Origin: Vitrella brassicaformis
Taxonomy: Eukaryota; Sar; Vitrellaceae
Reading direction: 5' to 3'
NCBI GenBank assembly: GCA_001179505.1
Contig: CDMY01000295.1
Coordinates: forward strand, 1-64,000
Length of the DNA stretch: 64,000 nucleotides
Part shown: piece by piece, positions 12,779 through 25,648 of the stretch
How the letters are laid out: the number at the start of each line of letters is the position of its first letter
Position numbering within the stretch: the stretch's first letter is position 1
Notes under the pieces: generated by a model
What the model was told of the DNA's origin: nothing
The model's database searches: none
Seen by the model: the letters and a program-made list of their open reading frames with translations, nothing else
Made by a program: the position numbers and the translations under genes

Positions 12779-13307
12779 TGGCCTGGCCAGAGGGAGAGGG
12801 ATACGAGCTCACCTGCAAAGAGAGAATGGAATGGCTGAGTCAGCCTCCTCTGTCTTTGTCGCTGTGTGGCCTACGCACGTTGCCTTGAAGCTGCTGAGCC
12901 TCGCGGGCTCCGCGCACCTGACACACACACAGGAGGAGAAAGAGAGAGGGCCGGCACGGATGACGTCCGTGCTGTCTGTGCCCATAATCTATCCCTCCTT
13001 GCCCTCTGCCAATCCACCCATTCCGTCGGCTCTCACCTGCTCCAGGTCCATTCTGCCGGCGCACCAGAGAGCTTTCTGACGCCTCAGATCCAACACGAAT
13101 GGGACAGGAAGATCCTCGAGCTCGCAAACGACGGTTGGGAGTAAACGGCTGGGACGGAATCGCCATCAGGTGCTTGGCACAGCAGGGTGAATAGCCACTG
13201 AGATAGATCCGACGATGTTGTAATGAATTCGTCTGACCTTTGGTCCTGATTTCAGGCGCGGCGGCTGTACTTGTGGGATGCATCTCTGAGTCGGTTCACG
13301 TGTTACG
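12779..13307. other. Intergenic region, possibly holding extra 5' exons
   Basis: This region separates two divergent genes. Exon-like minus-strand stretches around 12743-12811, 12888-12921 and 13040-13070 have plausible splice sites, but I could not connect all of them in one frame with the downstream gene. Confidence 0.5.
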
Positions 13308-14063
13308 ATGGGCTCGTCGCCTCGCGTCATGACACTGGAGGAGGCGGGAGATCAACTCATTCGAGCGAAGAGAGCCGCCAAGGGCAGCATCACCATCACC
13401 CTCCCAGCCTCTGGCGGCACCAACTGCCTGCTGTTCCTTCTATTGGTGGTGCTTGGCGGTGCCGCATGGGCTCACGTTGTCATTGGCGACATCAACCGTG
13501 TGCAACTGGTGGCTCAGGAGGCAACAATCAAGGCCCTGCAGCAGCACCTGCAGGACAACGACGCACTAATAGGCCAACACGAGGTGGCGATGGGTGAGAA
13601 GGAGGCGGCAAACGTGCTTCTCCAGGGTCAGCTGGCAACGGCCAGCGCGGATCTGAAGAATAAGACTGCCACAATCACGGCCTTCCACGAGCAGGTCGCG
13701 CGCCTCACGGAGGACCTTCACAACACCACAGAGGCCCTGCAGCAGAGAGACGAGGCCATCGTGGCTCTCGAGGACCGATTCCAGGCCACTGAGAGAGCCC
13801 TCGCCCGAGCGAATGGACTTCTGGACAAGTGGCCCCCTCTCGATCAGAGCTTTGTGACTCTAGGCGTGTGGCTCCTGCTCATCCTCAGCGCACTGGGATT
13901 CATTGCCAGCTGCCTCTTCATCGTTGCGCTGGTGGTCGATGGGGGCGGGGCAATCAACCTCGAATACATGATCATGGGTGGTGCCGCTGCGCTCGCCTTC
14001 TTCATTTGGGCAGTGCGCGCGACCTTCTCTTTCCTGGATGAGAACACTCGCTGTCCTGGATGA
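13308..14063 (+). CDS. Membrane protein with central coiled coil
   Basis: A single-exon gene of 251 aa. A short N-terminal region precedes a hydrophobic segment at about residues 40-58 (LLFLLLVVLGGAAW). A long heptad-like helix of about residues 62-175 is rich in Gln, Glu and Ala (IKALQQHLQDND, ALQQRDEAIVALEDR). Two more hydrophobic segments follow at about 183-207 and 216-238. The layout suggests a membrane-anchored coiled coil with a hairpin C-terminal anchor, but I recognise no family. It lacks an intron, unlike most neighbours. The last codons sit in a short direct repeat (GATGAGAACACTCGCTG at about 14037 and 14060). Confidence 0.8.
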   Translation: MGSSPRVMTLEEAGDQLIRAKRAAKGSITITLPASGGTNCLLFLLLVVLGGAAWAHVVIGDINRVQLVAQEATIKALQQHLQDNDALIGQHEVAMGEKEAANVLLQGQLATASADLKNKTATITAFHEQVARLTEDLHNTTEALQQRDEAIVALEDRFQATERALARANGLLDKWPPLDQSFVTLGVWLLLILSALGFIASCLFIVALVVDGGGAINLEYMIMGGAAALAFFIWAVRATFSFLDENTRCPG

Positions 14064-15176
14064 GAACACTCGCTGAGCTGTGTGTATATCCATCCCCACC
14101 ATCGTTGGGCACTGAGGCGTCCATTTCCGCCCTTTTTCTACTTCGCCTACTGAGGCTGGACTGGGCTGTGGGCTGGGTAGCGTGTTGACGGCCAGGTGAG
14201 TGATGGCGTTTGTCTCTGACTTGACGGCCAAATTGGCTGTGTGGGCATCGGCTGGTCTGACTCGCCTAGTGTTTGACTGTTCTCACTCGCTTGGGGGCCG
14301 AGGGCGAAGGGGACATATACTGGTGTGCTGTCGGGAACGGCTGTGGGTTTGGGGCTCAGACAGACGTGATCCATCCATTCATCTGACACTCTGACAATCG
14401 GCTCTATTCATTCAATTGCGTGTGTCATATAGAGCACAGGCAGGAACATTGTCAATCTCCCCACGCACACAGCCAAACCATCACCACAGCAGTCACACAC
14501 GCGGGTGCAAGAGGGCCCTACGCTTGAGTCTACACCTCTCAAATCAATCAGCTACCTTGCGTCTCAAGTCGACATGGCCTCACTCTCGCACTTGTCACAT
14601 CGGCAAAGAAAGCCATTTTCCTGCATGCAGACCATCTGCATGCTCGTGTCCACGCACGTGAATGTCTGTGTGCATGAGACCATCTGTGTGGATCCAAGCG
14701 TGCGTTGATTGCATGCGTCGTCATGCGTCGTGCGGGATTCCCCGACTGACTCTTCTTTCGGGTTCCCTTCCCTCCCCTTCCTGCCCACCTATACCTCACA
14801 TCGACCGACATCACACCGCACACATAACATACATCACACGCGTGCGTGCACGGTCATCAATCCTCTCTACGAGCTTACACGTTGGGGGAGTCGGTTGACT
14901 GACATACCGAAAGGCACGTTCCGCATTAATGAAGCCATGCCATTTGTCAGTCAGGGACGCACGCACATACAAGTTAGTTCGTCAATCCATCAGGTCAACC
15001 TAGTTGACTCAAGCATGAATGAAAGGAAGCACGTGTCCCTCGCCTAAGCCGACCACCCATTGGCGCTGTCACTAATGTCCAGCTCACTGTGCACAGCACG
15101 AACCCCCGCATCCCACTTGCCATCACAATCTCAGCATCTTGTGATGCATAGGCATGCAGTCGTGGTTTGCCACTCA
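14064..15176. other. Intergenic region between convergent genes
   Basis: About 1.1 kb in which I see no gene, RNA or mobile element. Open frames are short, lack splice-consistent neighbours and have repetitive composition. Confidence 0.6.
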
Positions 15177-18094
15177 CTAGGCGGGGTCACTCGAAGACAC
15201 CGACAGACTTCCCCGAGACACAACCAGCTCCGAGAGGTCCTCAGCCGGGGGTGGTGCTCCGGCCGCTCCACTCTCGCTTCGATCAGTGGGGGGAGTTGGG
15301 AAATACGAGTCGAGTGGTGATGGTGTCGATAAACGGCGGCCGCGTGCATGCACAGGAGGCGGCTGCGTGCCGTCTCCGTCTCCCTGACTATCAGCAGCAC
15401 AAGTAGCATCAACGGCCGACAGCCGCAAGTCATCGAGCCCTCTGCTATGCAATTGCGGTACAGGCGAGCAGAACGGGCTCGTGAGGGGGGTGATGCAGGA
15501 ATCGCCGCCAGTGGACAATCGGATGTCCCGCCCCTCCGGCAACGGCTCCGGCCGCTGCCCCTCGGGAGGCGGTGGAAGCGATATCTCAAGAGAGAAGGCA
15601 AGCTCGCTTGGTCGTGGGCCCGATGTCGCTTTGTCACTGCCCGAATCGTCGCTGTCCTCCTTATTGCTGGAGCTCCCTCTTCTGCTGTCTCGCAGGGGGC
15701 TCACCACCGGTGACGACGAAGGATGACCCAGTGTGGCAGACCGGTAGAAGTGGGCGGTTTTCCGCCGCTGGGCTGGTGCTGGCGTCTCCAATGCCATCTT
15801 CGATAGCGGCTCGTTCCCCTTAGTCGAGTGCCACAGCATGTCAATCACAGCAGTCAGGAGGCGGACCTGATGACCACAGACAGACACGAGCGAAGCCAAT
15901 CTAGCAGCCTCCGGGCTTCCCGGCAAGGCGTACCAGGTATGAGAGGATGTCTCTGTCCACGGCCGACCTGCCCGTGTGGTGCTCGACAGCACCTCGGGGG
16001 TGGGCGACCTGCAGGCAGCCTTTAAGAGCTGCACTCGGATCATCCGTCAGCTTGATGGGCAGCACAGACATTCCCAAGGGCACATCAAGATCGACGCCTG
16101 GGTCAAATCTGCGCACGAGACATGAGACATGGTACGAGACATTGTTGACTACGATGCCTGTCAGTGCTTCATGCGGCGACCTGTCGTCGGCATTGGCCTG
16201 GGGCACACAGATTTGGCGACCGTCGTAGAGCACCGCCCCTGCGAGGCCTCTGAACTCATCAAAAATTACCCTCTCGCCGTCAGCAAATCTGCAACAATGC
16301 CACAGATACAGCTGATCCGCCGAAAGGGTCGACGCGTCCTGGCTCACCTGAAGAAGCGATCGATGTGGAAGCGGTCGACGCAGAAAAGACGGACAGCTGG
16401 GGTTTCAACGACGTGGGGCAATGACTTCTCGAGACAAGTGCAAAGTTCCTTGAAGGTCTTCGTGCTGGACAACTTCAAGGCAAGCTCTACCGCATCTTTC
16501 ATCCTGCAGGGCAAAGCGTGGAGAGAATGGTCTGTGGGCTCAACAGCACGTGCACACACGCACACACGCGTCCAGCCATCGTGCTTACTTTTGGTTCTGA
16601 ATCGTCGTTTTTTCGATAGCCTCCACCTTCTGCACCAAAACGCCGGCGGCCAACCCGAAACACCGCAGCAATTCCTCGTCTTCGCTCGTAAAGCCCTGCT
16701 CCCCCTCATGCGCCCCGCCCCACCCCCAGCCACCGACCGTCGCTCCCGACTTCTTCTGCGTTGCCATGATGACTCCCACCACTTTTCTGCTACGTGGGTC
16801 TGTGATCGGGGCCGAGCAGAAGGGCTCGCTGGGGGCGTCGAGGTAGGAACGGATAGTGTAGTCGCTAGTCAGTGTGGCGTTGCGGATACAGCGGCTGGTG
16901 GACAAGACACATCCGATGACGTCCGCATCGGTGACTTGGTGTCGCTGCTCCTCGACCTCTCTCTTCTCGTTCCGTGTGGTCTCCACATGCGTCCACAGGT
17001 CACCCCTCCTCTCATCCAGCAGGTATATCCGGCCGTGCAGGCACTGCACCACCTGCTGAATGCTGCGGCTCCCACGAACGAGTGCGTCGCTGAGCGTGGT
17101 GGCTTGCGACATCTCGTGGACAGCCACGAGCTCGTGTTTCAGCCTTTCTTCATGAGACAACAACAAGGGACCCAGTGTCTTTGCAGCAACAACCCGCTGA
17201 GTCTGTGCCTGCCATCCCACCTGTGAGCGAGGTGCGTCATCCTCCGCAGCCTCGCGCCTTGGGCCTGCAGCGACGTGACGACACGAGCCTGCTCCGCAGC
17301 AGGGAGGCCCAGCAGGTCTTTGACGAAAGTTGTCGGGTCCTTCCATTTCTCAAAAAGATCCACGTGGTCGACCATGTCTCGCCGAATCCCACGCTCGAAA
17401 TACGAACGGATGGAGACCGCAGAGCGAGCTGACGTTGGGGCGGCCGTGTGTGCCGTGCTGTCCTGCTCGGTCGGTGGTGAGTCGGCATGTCGACGGGGTG
17501 AGGAGTTGGCCAGGTCCAGGCCGATCTGGAGCTGTCTCTTCTCTTCCCTGAGGAGCCTGTTCTCAGCTAGGGCTTGTTTCAGCAGGTCGTCACGCTTTCT
17601 TATCCCCTCCTGCAGCAGTCTGTTCTTGTCCTCTGCCTTAGCGGCCCTCCTCTGCTCAGCTCTCAGGCTACCCTGGAGCCTGCGAATGGACAGTCATAGC
17701 ATAAGGGTCATATTTGCCGTGAGGAGGTGCATGCTCGTCTCGTGCGCCACCTGGAAGCAGTAGACAGCAGCTCGTTGAGTGCAGCATCCAGATCGCACCG
17801 GTCCGGCCTTCCCGACGTGCCCCTCGGTCCTCCTTTGTTTCCGAAAGAGCCACAAGAGCCCGAATCAATCACTGCCGCGGCCGAGGACGGGCGCCGCTTC
17901 CTCCCGCTCTTGGCCAGCTGACTCGGAGGGGGCGAGTCGAGCCCGTAGTCAGCAAGGCGGCGGTACAAAGGGCCTTTCTCCCATTGGATTCTGGCGACGA
18001 CCTGTCGGAGGTTCGAGAGGGCAGCATCCAGGTCAAGGGAGACATCTGACGGAGACGGCTGCAGATGAGCTCCGTCCTCGCAGGTTGCCTTCAT
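15177..18094 (-). CDS. Double GAF-domain signalling protein with coiled-coil N-terminus
   Basis: Six exons encode 858 aa: 17751-18094, 17280-17679, 16589-17220, 16348-16503, 15934-16288, 15177-15866. Residues ~115-180 form a charged coiled coil (ENRLLREEKRQLQ). Residues ~285-455 are a clear GAF domain, with RIYLLDERRGDLWT, GCVLSTSRCIRN, FCSAPITDPRSRKVVGVI and FTSEDEELLRCFG. A second, more divergent GAF follows at ~460-640 (FKELCTCLEKSLPHVVET, VRLFCVDRF, ALKGCLQVAHP). The last ~220 residues are Ser/Pro-rich and probably disordered. GAF domains bind cyclic nucleotides, tetrapyrroles or other small molecules; the ligand here cannot be told, and no catalytic domain follows. The intron 17221-17279 (donor GTCACG) is the least certain junction. 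The LOV gene lies immediately upstream on the same strand. Confidence 0.82.
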
Positions 18095-18598
18095 TGTTGC
18101 ACTTTCCTTTCGAGGAAACTACAGCTTTCAGCGGCCTCAGCGAGCGAAGCTCGAGACGATCTGGGCGATCTCGCGCATGCTCGAATCAATAAAAAGCGCC
18201 TATTGAGTCATGCACAACTTGCAGCACAAGGGTTCGTTCAGTCAGGCACATGCACAACCATGCCGCTTCCTACGTTTGTCTACTGACAGGTGTACGTGTG
18301 TCGATGTATGCATGTATGTATGCAGAGCAGTTTCCTTTTCCTTGTGTACGACAGCAAGGATGATGCCCAGCCTACAGGGCCCACACAATGCAGCACAGAT
18401 AGAGCACACACAGGGAAAGCAAGCACGGCACGCCTCTTAATTTGCGGATGCCAAAGGATGACATCACGCTGCGCATGCATGTCTCTTTCCCCTCTCCCTC
18501 CCCCCTGCCCCCCTCCCACGCAAACAAGCACAGACATACAGCCCCCATTCAGCCCCTGTCCTTTCTCTCCCAGCTCCTCCCTGCCTCTCCCCCTCGAT
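18095..18598. other. Spacer between LOV and GAF genes
   Basis: About 500 bp of non-coding sequence between two same-strand genes. It should hold the LOV 3' UTR and the GAF gene promoter. It is pyrimidine-rich at 18480-18600. Confidence 0.55.
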
Positions 18599-19497
18599 TC
18601 ATTCCCGGATCAGCTTCTTGGCTTTGGGATTGGTTCTCAGGTACTTGGATGAGTTCTTGACGAGTTTGCTGACCTCAACACCGATGTCGTTGGTCGCCCC
18701 TTGCGCCACCCGCTGTGCCGTCTGGACGACCAGATCCGAATGGTTGGCAACGTTCGGGTCGATGCCCTTGTTGGTCACGTCGCACTGTACACCCACGAAG
18801 TAGAGTTTGCGGCCCAGCCGGAGGGGTGAGATGTGGAGGAGGTTTTCGAATATCTCGCCGGTTTTCCGCTTATTGACGAGTTTGACGATGAGATCCTCGT
18901 CGCACGAGTCGTTGCGGTAGACGCGCAGGACGTAGTCCTTGATCTTCTGCGTCGTGTTGCGGTCCGTCTCGTCACACTGCAACAGACTGAATTAAAGGAA
19001 CCGGCACCAGGAGGGGCGATGAGCAGAGCTAAGAAAGCACGAGACATGGAGCACTCAAGATAGGGCCTTGCTTCCTTGCCTTCTTCCTCCCATTCCCCCT
19101 ATGTGTTGCCACACTGCGGTCATGCAGCTGTTGTGAGGCCCCCCTGCTCACCGGCAGTTGCGTCCGATCAGCTCCCATGGCTCGAACTTGGTCAGGTCGC
19201 AGAAGCCCTTTGACACTGCAACGATTGGGCAGTCAGGCAGGTCCGGGTCGGCGATTGTGGTAGAGAACTCTAAGCTTGATATACCTGAGGAACAAGCGGG
19301 GCACAGATGTCAAGGACAACACCGAGAAATGGACACAGCTTCTCGAGCTCTGCAGCACCAAGCGCAGTCACTGACAGGCAGGCCATACCTTTGAGCATCT
19401 TGATATCAACCTCTTCTGACGCCGTTTCGAGCTTGGCATCCGAGTCTCGCAGGCACCCACAGAGGCATCGAAAGCAGCCAGACTCCTTCGTTGGCAT
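18599..19497 (-). CDS. Short LOV-domain (blue-light photoreceptor type) protein
   Basis: Three exons, 19389-19497, 19152-19284 and 18599-18986, encode 209 aa. Residues ~37-150 match a LOV domain along its length: TIADPDLPDCPIVAVSKGF, GRNCRLLQ with the photoactive Cys, the flavin-contact stretch LVNKRKTGEIFENLLHISP, and the terminal strand YFVGVQCDVT with the conserved Gln. The usual FLQ after NCR reads LLQ. By family knowledge such domains bind FMN and form a light-driven Cys adduct. A Cys-rich N-terminus (GCFRCLCGCL) might be lipidated or bind metal. The ~55-residue C-terminus is helical (J-alpha-like) with no effector domain, so it may signal through a partner. It is divergent (279 bp) from the giant receptor-like gene and just upstream of the double-GAF gene. 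Confidence 0.9.
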
Positions 19498-19776
19498 GAT
19501 GATCGTGTCACGCAGTGGAAAGGGGTGGTGGTAAGACACGGCAAGATGCAATTGGCAAGACAAAGAACGAAACGGGGAGATGGAGGAAGGAGAAAGAGCA
19601 AGCACGGCGCTTCTTTGGGTCCTGGGGCCTAGAGAGAAGCTCGCAGTTCTCGGCCTTTGGTCACAATGACAACAGAAAGACGTTTTCGGCCTCGATGCAT
19701 CTTCGTTCCCTCTCACAGTCGCCTAGAGACTGGTTTTGACGATGACTGTCACATTTGCTGATCTTGCTGCGCCGTG
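19498..19776. promoter_or_regulatory. Divergent region between LOV and receptor-like genes
   Basis: These 279 bp lie between the LOV start (minus) and the receptor-like start (plus). A shared promoter is inferred from geometry only. Confidence 0.4.
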
Positions 19777-22700
19777 ATGGTGATGCTGCCATCTGTCCTC
19801 TTTTTGGCCGTCTTATCGTCGGTGGCGGCGGCGTCGCCCCTGCAGCGGATCCTCCAGGCCGCCAATGAGACGGATCCATCCCCTGATCTCCCTCCAGGCT
19901 GGCGTGACCCAAAGAGGCTGAAGCTCCTCCAGCTCTCTCTCGTCTTCCGCCCGGCCGATGTGGTGACCGATGCAGTCGAGCAAGGCGACAACATCCTCCC
20001 CTACACCGAGATGGAAGAGCTCGTGAGCTGCGATTCGTGCCAAGAGGATGCGGCCGCATTGTTTGAGTGGTCTCACGAGGCCGGGTTGGCGCCCAACGAG
20101 ACAAGATCCATCTTCGAGGACAATCTTTGCGTCGTCCCCTTCATCACCTGCGTGCGGCTGAGCGAGGCGCTGGCGGACGGCGGCCCGCGAGAGGGCTACC
20201 TTATCGTTCTGACGGGGTTTCCCGGCGACAGAGAGATATCGGATGTGCCGGGGATCTTGCAGCAGCGACGGGGGAGGCCTCTCGTCTTTTCGGATGCTTT
20301 CTATCGGCTGCGGCACGTGATGTGCCTCTGGTCCTACCAGGTGCCCATGCAGGGGACGCTGTCCGATGAGCTTTCCAAAGTGACCTCTTTACGCGCCCTC
20401 TTCCTGTTGGGAGCGGTGAGCTGCATATCATACGCACATCCGCTCACTCATCCACCCACATGTTTGTGTCTGTGCTGTCTGTCATGCCAGGGCCCCTTGG
20501 CAGGGCCGCTTCCCAGCACCATCGGCGAGCTGCCTTATCTCAAGGGCCTGTACATTCAGCAGGAGATGGTTGCCATCAACGGCCCCATCCCACCCTCCAT
20601 CACCAGTCTACCGCGCCTCGAGGCCCTCACACTAACATCGACGAGCTTCTCAGGGTCCATCCCTGAAGACATCGGCAATCTCAGGAGGCTGCGCGCCCTG
20701 GAGATATGGGACAACAAGAAGATGAACGGAACCTTCCCCGCCAGTGTGACGTCTTGCCGCAACCTCACCCGACTGAAGCTCGATGGCACCGGCCTCTCGG
20801 GCCGTCTGCCCGGCGACCTGGGCACCCTCTCCCGCTTGGACGAGCTGACGCTGGCGAATAACGGGCTGAGTGGGGAGCTGCCCCGGTCGCTGGTGCAGCT
20901 GAGGCGGCTGCGGGTGCTGCTTCTGACCAACAATGGGTTCAATGGGTCGCTGCCGGACGGGCTGGGGACCAAGATGGACAGCCTGCGACAGCTGGATGTG
21001 TCGTTCAACGAGGTAGGCAGAGCACAACCAGCATGAGCGCGCAGATGCGTATTTGAGAATGCCTCTGTATGTCAACAACTGCCTGTTTCTCTCTCTGTCA
21101 CCAGTTTTCCGGTCCAGTGCCGGCTTCCTTGGGCAATGCGGCCAACCTGACGTTTCTGAGTCTGGAGAGGCAGGAGCCGGGCTTCAGCGGCCCGATGCCA
21201 CCGGAGCTGGGGCAGCTCAGCAAGCTGCAGCAACTCTCAATCGCTTACAACAAGGTACACACACACACACACACACACACGTATGACGCACTCTCCCTGT
21301 CCACAATTGTTGTTTGTGTGTGCAGCTTTCCGGTACGCTGCCGGACACGTTGAGTGGCTGGAGATCGGTCGAGTATCTCGACTTGCGCAACAACAACTTC
21401 TCCGGCACTCTGGAGCCGCTGAGCAACCTCACGTCGCTCGAGGCGCTGAGGGTGTCCAACAACTCGGTGAGCAAGAAAGGCACACAAAGGGGAAGGGCAT
21501 TTGGCAAATGCTTGTGTCTGTGCTGTTGGTGGCTGCGTGTCAGTTTGGTGGCCATCTGCCCTTCGGCTTTGAGAGCTTTGAGAACCTCACCAGATTCGAT
21601 GGATCCAACAACAGGTGCGTGCGGAGCGCACAACACGCGCCGACATACTGTGGATGGATGGATGGATGGATGGATGGATGGGGTGTCAGGCTGGTGGGTT
21701 TGGTGGGCCGTGATCACAGTGGTCCGGCCTACGAGAGCATCCGTCGGCTGGACGTCCACTCCAACCTTTTCGAGTTATCGCCCGACCTGTCCGTCTTCCC
21801 CAACCTCGAGTACGCCGATCTCCACAGCAACCTTATAACGGGATTCTCGGGCAATGGATCCATCCCACGATCGTAAGCCACCAGGCCAATGAACAGACAG
21901 ACAGACATGAGGGATGGATGGATGGATGGTGTTTGTGTGTCTTGATAAACAGGTTGCGTTACCTGGACTTGCGCGACAACCGGCTGACGGCGCTGCCGGA
22001 GGGCTTTCGGTCGATGCCCAGCCTGGAGACGCTCTACGTCGCCAACAATCGCATCAACCGGACAGGCTGGCCCATTTGGGGCCGCACCCCCGATGGATTC
22101 TGCCAATTGGGGCAACTCAGTGAGCTCCTGACACACACACATACACACGCGCGCACGCGCACACATACACACACAGACACACACAGAGAGAGAGAGAGAG
22201 GCAGAGGCGGGCAGGTCGTGATGCATGGTCATGTGTGTGATTCTAACAGACTCGAACGTGATGCGGCAGCTGCTGGATCCGCGTGTCGCCCCGCCCGACT
22301 GGGGCAGCTTGACCGACCTGGACGTCTCGAACAACCCCATCAATGTCGACGTCACCGACTTCCTAATGCCGCTCAAGTGGCAGAGAAAGTATGTTGCTTG
22401 CACGCAATCTTCCCTGGCATGTGGCCGTTCCCTCCAAATGAAATCGACCTTCTGCCTCTATGTGTTCTTGTCAGCTTGATGGTGCTCACTGCGGCGAATT
22501 GCAGCCTCTACGGCGCGATGCGTTGCGAGGCCTTCGTCGCGTTGAACCCCCAGGAAGTGCAGCGCTTCGATATCGGCACGCTTGACCAGGAGACATCGGT
22601 AACACCCCCGCCCCCCTCCTCCCACTCCTGCCCAACACACGCAGATGTCACGGCAAGGCGCTCTCCTGTCTGTGTGGGTTTGTTCCTTCATGCAGTTGTC

Positions 22701-25617
22701 GAACAAGATGCTGCAAACACACTGGGCTTTCCCCACCTTGACGTCAGTGCACATGAGGGACAACAGCATCACGGCCATCGACACGGGGGGCGTGAGGCTG
22801 GAAAAGCTCTACCACGCCGATTTCCACAATAACTCCCTCGTGACGATTGCTAGCGGCCACGGCAGTTGGGAAGTGTTCCATGTCGAGTACGCCCGCTTCA
22901 CCGAGAACCCCGACCTGAGGTTTGACGCGGTCACCGACATGGATATCGAGGTCAGTTAGTGAGTGATCCACACGCCATTTCCCTTCCTCTCCCCGCACTG
23001 CATTCATACCGTCCCTCTGTGTGCTCTACCTCTGCCTGCGTGTGGTACCTCTAACTAACAGAAATGTCAGGATTTGCGAAAGAACTTCAGCCGGATGAGC
23101 ACTGCGAAGCCCCTGGTGCCCGATCCACAAGGTATGTACGCCCTGCCCTCCTGAGTGCACTTCACTCACTGCGTTGGCATAGACGAGACACGGTCTGTGT
23201 GACGGGACGGGTGTGTGCAGGCTACCTGGTGCGTGACATCGAAGGCGAGGAGGACGAGTACGAATGCACCGAGTTCTGCTCCATTTTCCACCAGATTGAG
23301 GTCAGTCCGCCAGCCCCCGACACAGATCCTTCAATTGGTGTGGCTTGTTGTGTCTGTCTGACGCACGCGGACAACACAGGTCGACGACACCTTCAACTCT
23401 GAGAAGCTCTGTCGGTGTGTGGGCGGCTACGAGGGCGTCGGCACCAACTGCACCAAGTGCCGAGCCAACACCTTCTCCAACAGACAAATCGGCACCAAGA
23501 CATGCCAGGACTGTCCCACGGGCAGAGGTAGGTAAAAGCAGCCGGGACTCACATACATACCCACGAGCAAGCCAAGCTCACGTACCTGTCCTGTTTGTCG
23601 GCCTGCCTGCGTCCAGTGACGTCGAAGGAGGGAGCCGTGATCTGCGAGTGCGACAAGGGGTACAAGGCAGTGGGCGAAAGCGAATGCGCGCTGTGCGAGA
23701 AGGGTAAGAAGGTACACGCAGACATACAGAGCACTATGCGCCTGTGTGATTGCAGGTTCCTACAAGGAAGACACTGGTTCGACGCCGTGCACCCCCTGCC
23801 GCAACGAGAAGTTCTCCTCCCTGCCCGGTTCGCAATCGGAGAAAGACTGCTTCTGCAACGCAGGATACATCAAGTACGTCTGTCACGTCACAGCCCCCTC
23901 CCCTGCCCTCCCCCATCTAGCCAGGCAAGGCACACCTCTCCCTCTCTCCCTGTGTGTGCAGGAACCCCAATGACACTCAATGCATGGAGTGTCAAAGGGG
24001 TCTCAACTGCTCGGAACCCATCCTGTTCCACCCCCGGGTGGAAGAAGGCTTCTACCAGCTCGAGGTCAACCTCACCATCCTCCCTAAACACGCCCATTCA
24101 GATGGGCCTGAGGAGCTGCACACTGACGGTCAGAAGGGGGGTCGCAGGCGGCTGCTGGAGTGGACGTGGAACTCCAGCCATTACATTCCGATACCGAAGC
24201 TCACGGACCTGGGGCTTCCCCTTCTAGTCGACAACAACACACACAAACGGAGAATGACCTCGTAAGCAATCTGACAAGTGGTGTGAAGGAGCAGCCATCC
24301 ACACACAGTGTGTGCTGTTTTTGTGTTGGCGCGTTTGTGTGTGCAGGTACGACGCGAAAGTGACGGCGCTGCCTGTGGTCGTGGAGTGCCCTGCCCGCGA
24401 CGCATGCCTCGGAACCGAAAGAGAGACAGGCCTCAACAAGTGCAAGGTGCGTGTGAGATCTGCCTGTCTTTGTGTGGGTGTGTGCTGATCGAATTGGCCC
24501 ACCCCTCCCTCTGTCCGCATTATGTCTGGTCTGTGTGTTGCTTGCAGACGGGCGAGGGCGGGTTCCTGTGCGGCTTCTGCCTGCAGGGCTACACGCGCAC
24601 GAACCCCTTCACCGTGTGTGCCAAGTGCAACACGTATGCGCAGGACATGGCGACGGGAATCGTGTCGCTCTTCGTGGCGCTCATCTTCATCTTCTTCCTG
24701 ACATTCCTCTCGCAACGAGCCGCCGCGCTGCCGAGAGCCAACATCCACTCGATGCTCATCAAGATGGGACTCAACCACTTCACCGCGGTCAGTCAGAGAG
24801 AAAGAGAGAGAGAGAGAGAGGGGAGAGGGAGAGAGACCTCCCGTCTCACACACAACATCAACGCACACACGTACGTCATCCCGCCACATACGCATCCCTG
24901 TCTGTGCCTCCCTCCCTGTCTATGCCTCCCCCCTCCCTCTTTGTCCATTTCTTTCTTCAGCTGAGTGGTCTGGCCTACTTCAGTGCCTACAAGACCCGGT
25001 GGCCCTCCTGGGCAAAGGACACGCTGGATAGCGTGTTCTCGTGGGACGGGGGCATGCCGGTTTCCTACGGCAGCTCGGAGTGCATCATGCGGGACCGCCT
25101 GGGCGACGACGCCGTCCTCTGGAAACACGGCCTCTGGATCATCCTGCCCGCCATGTGGCTCCTCGCCGTCACTCTGCTTGGTGGGGAGTGGCATGTGGGT
25201 GGTGCTGGGGGCGGCGCGCATGGTTGTGTGTGGTGTGGTGTGGTGTGTGTTAGGTGGCATTGCGGTGTTGGTGCGGTATTACCTGTTGGGCCACGAGAGT
25301 CGGTACAGCCTTGGGGATTTGATCATGTTCCTGCTGCGGCCGTGGATGTGGACGAGGGCCTTCGACTCCGACTACCCCACACACCACACAAGACCCACAA
25401 CGCCCCACACACGCAGGTGTGTATCTATCGTAGCCAAACCACCATACACTCGTGACGCCCAAAGACAAACCATATCTCATTAACCATGTCATCTCCTTTC
25501 CTTTGCTCCTTTGTCTGTAACACGGTTGTTCCTTCTTTGACCCATTCAGCACGACGCCCACCCGATCCAAGACCCCATCTAAGCGCCCCTCCATCCACAG
25601 GAGCAAGCTCGAACAAG

Positions 25618-25648
<31 letters not shown>

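Noticed and set aside
14147-14898. Several short open frames in the 14-15 kb spacer
   Set aside because: They are short, overlapping on both strands, lack splice continuity and carry no recognisable motif.
17182-17205. A 24-nt micro-intron to fix the frame in the double-GAF gene
   Set aside because: A normal-sized intron 17221-17279 (GTCACG...CACAG) keeps the frame without invoking an exceptional intron.
19774-19776. Start codon at 19774 for the receptor-like gene
   Set aside because: The codon is GTG; the next codon, ATG at 19777, starts a good signal peptide.
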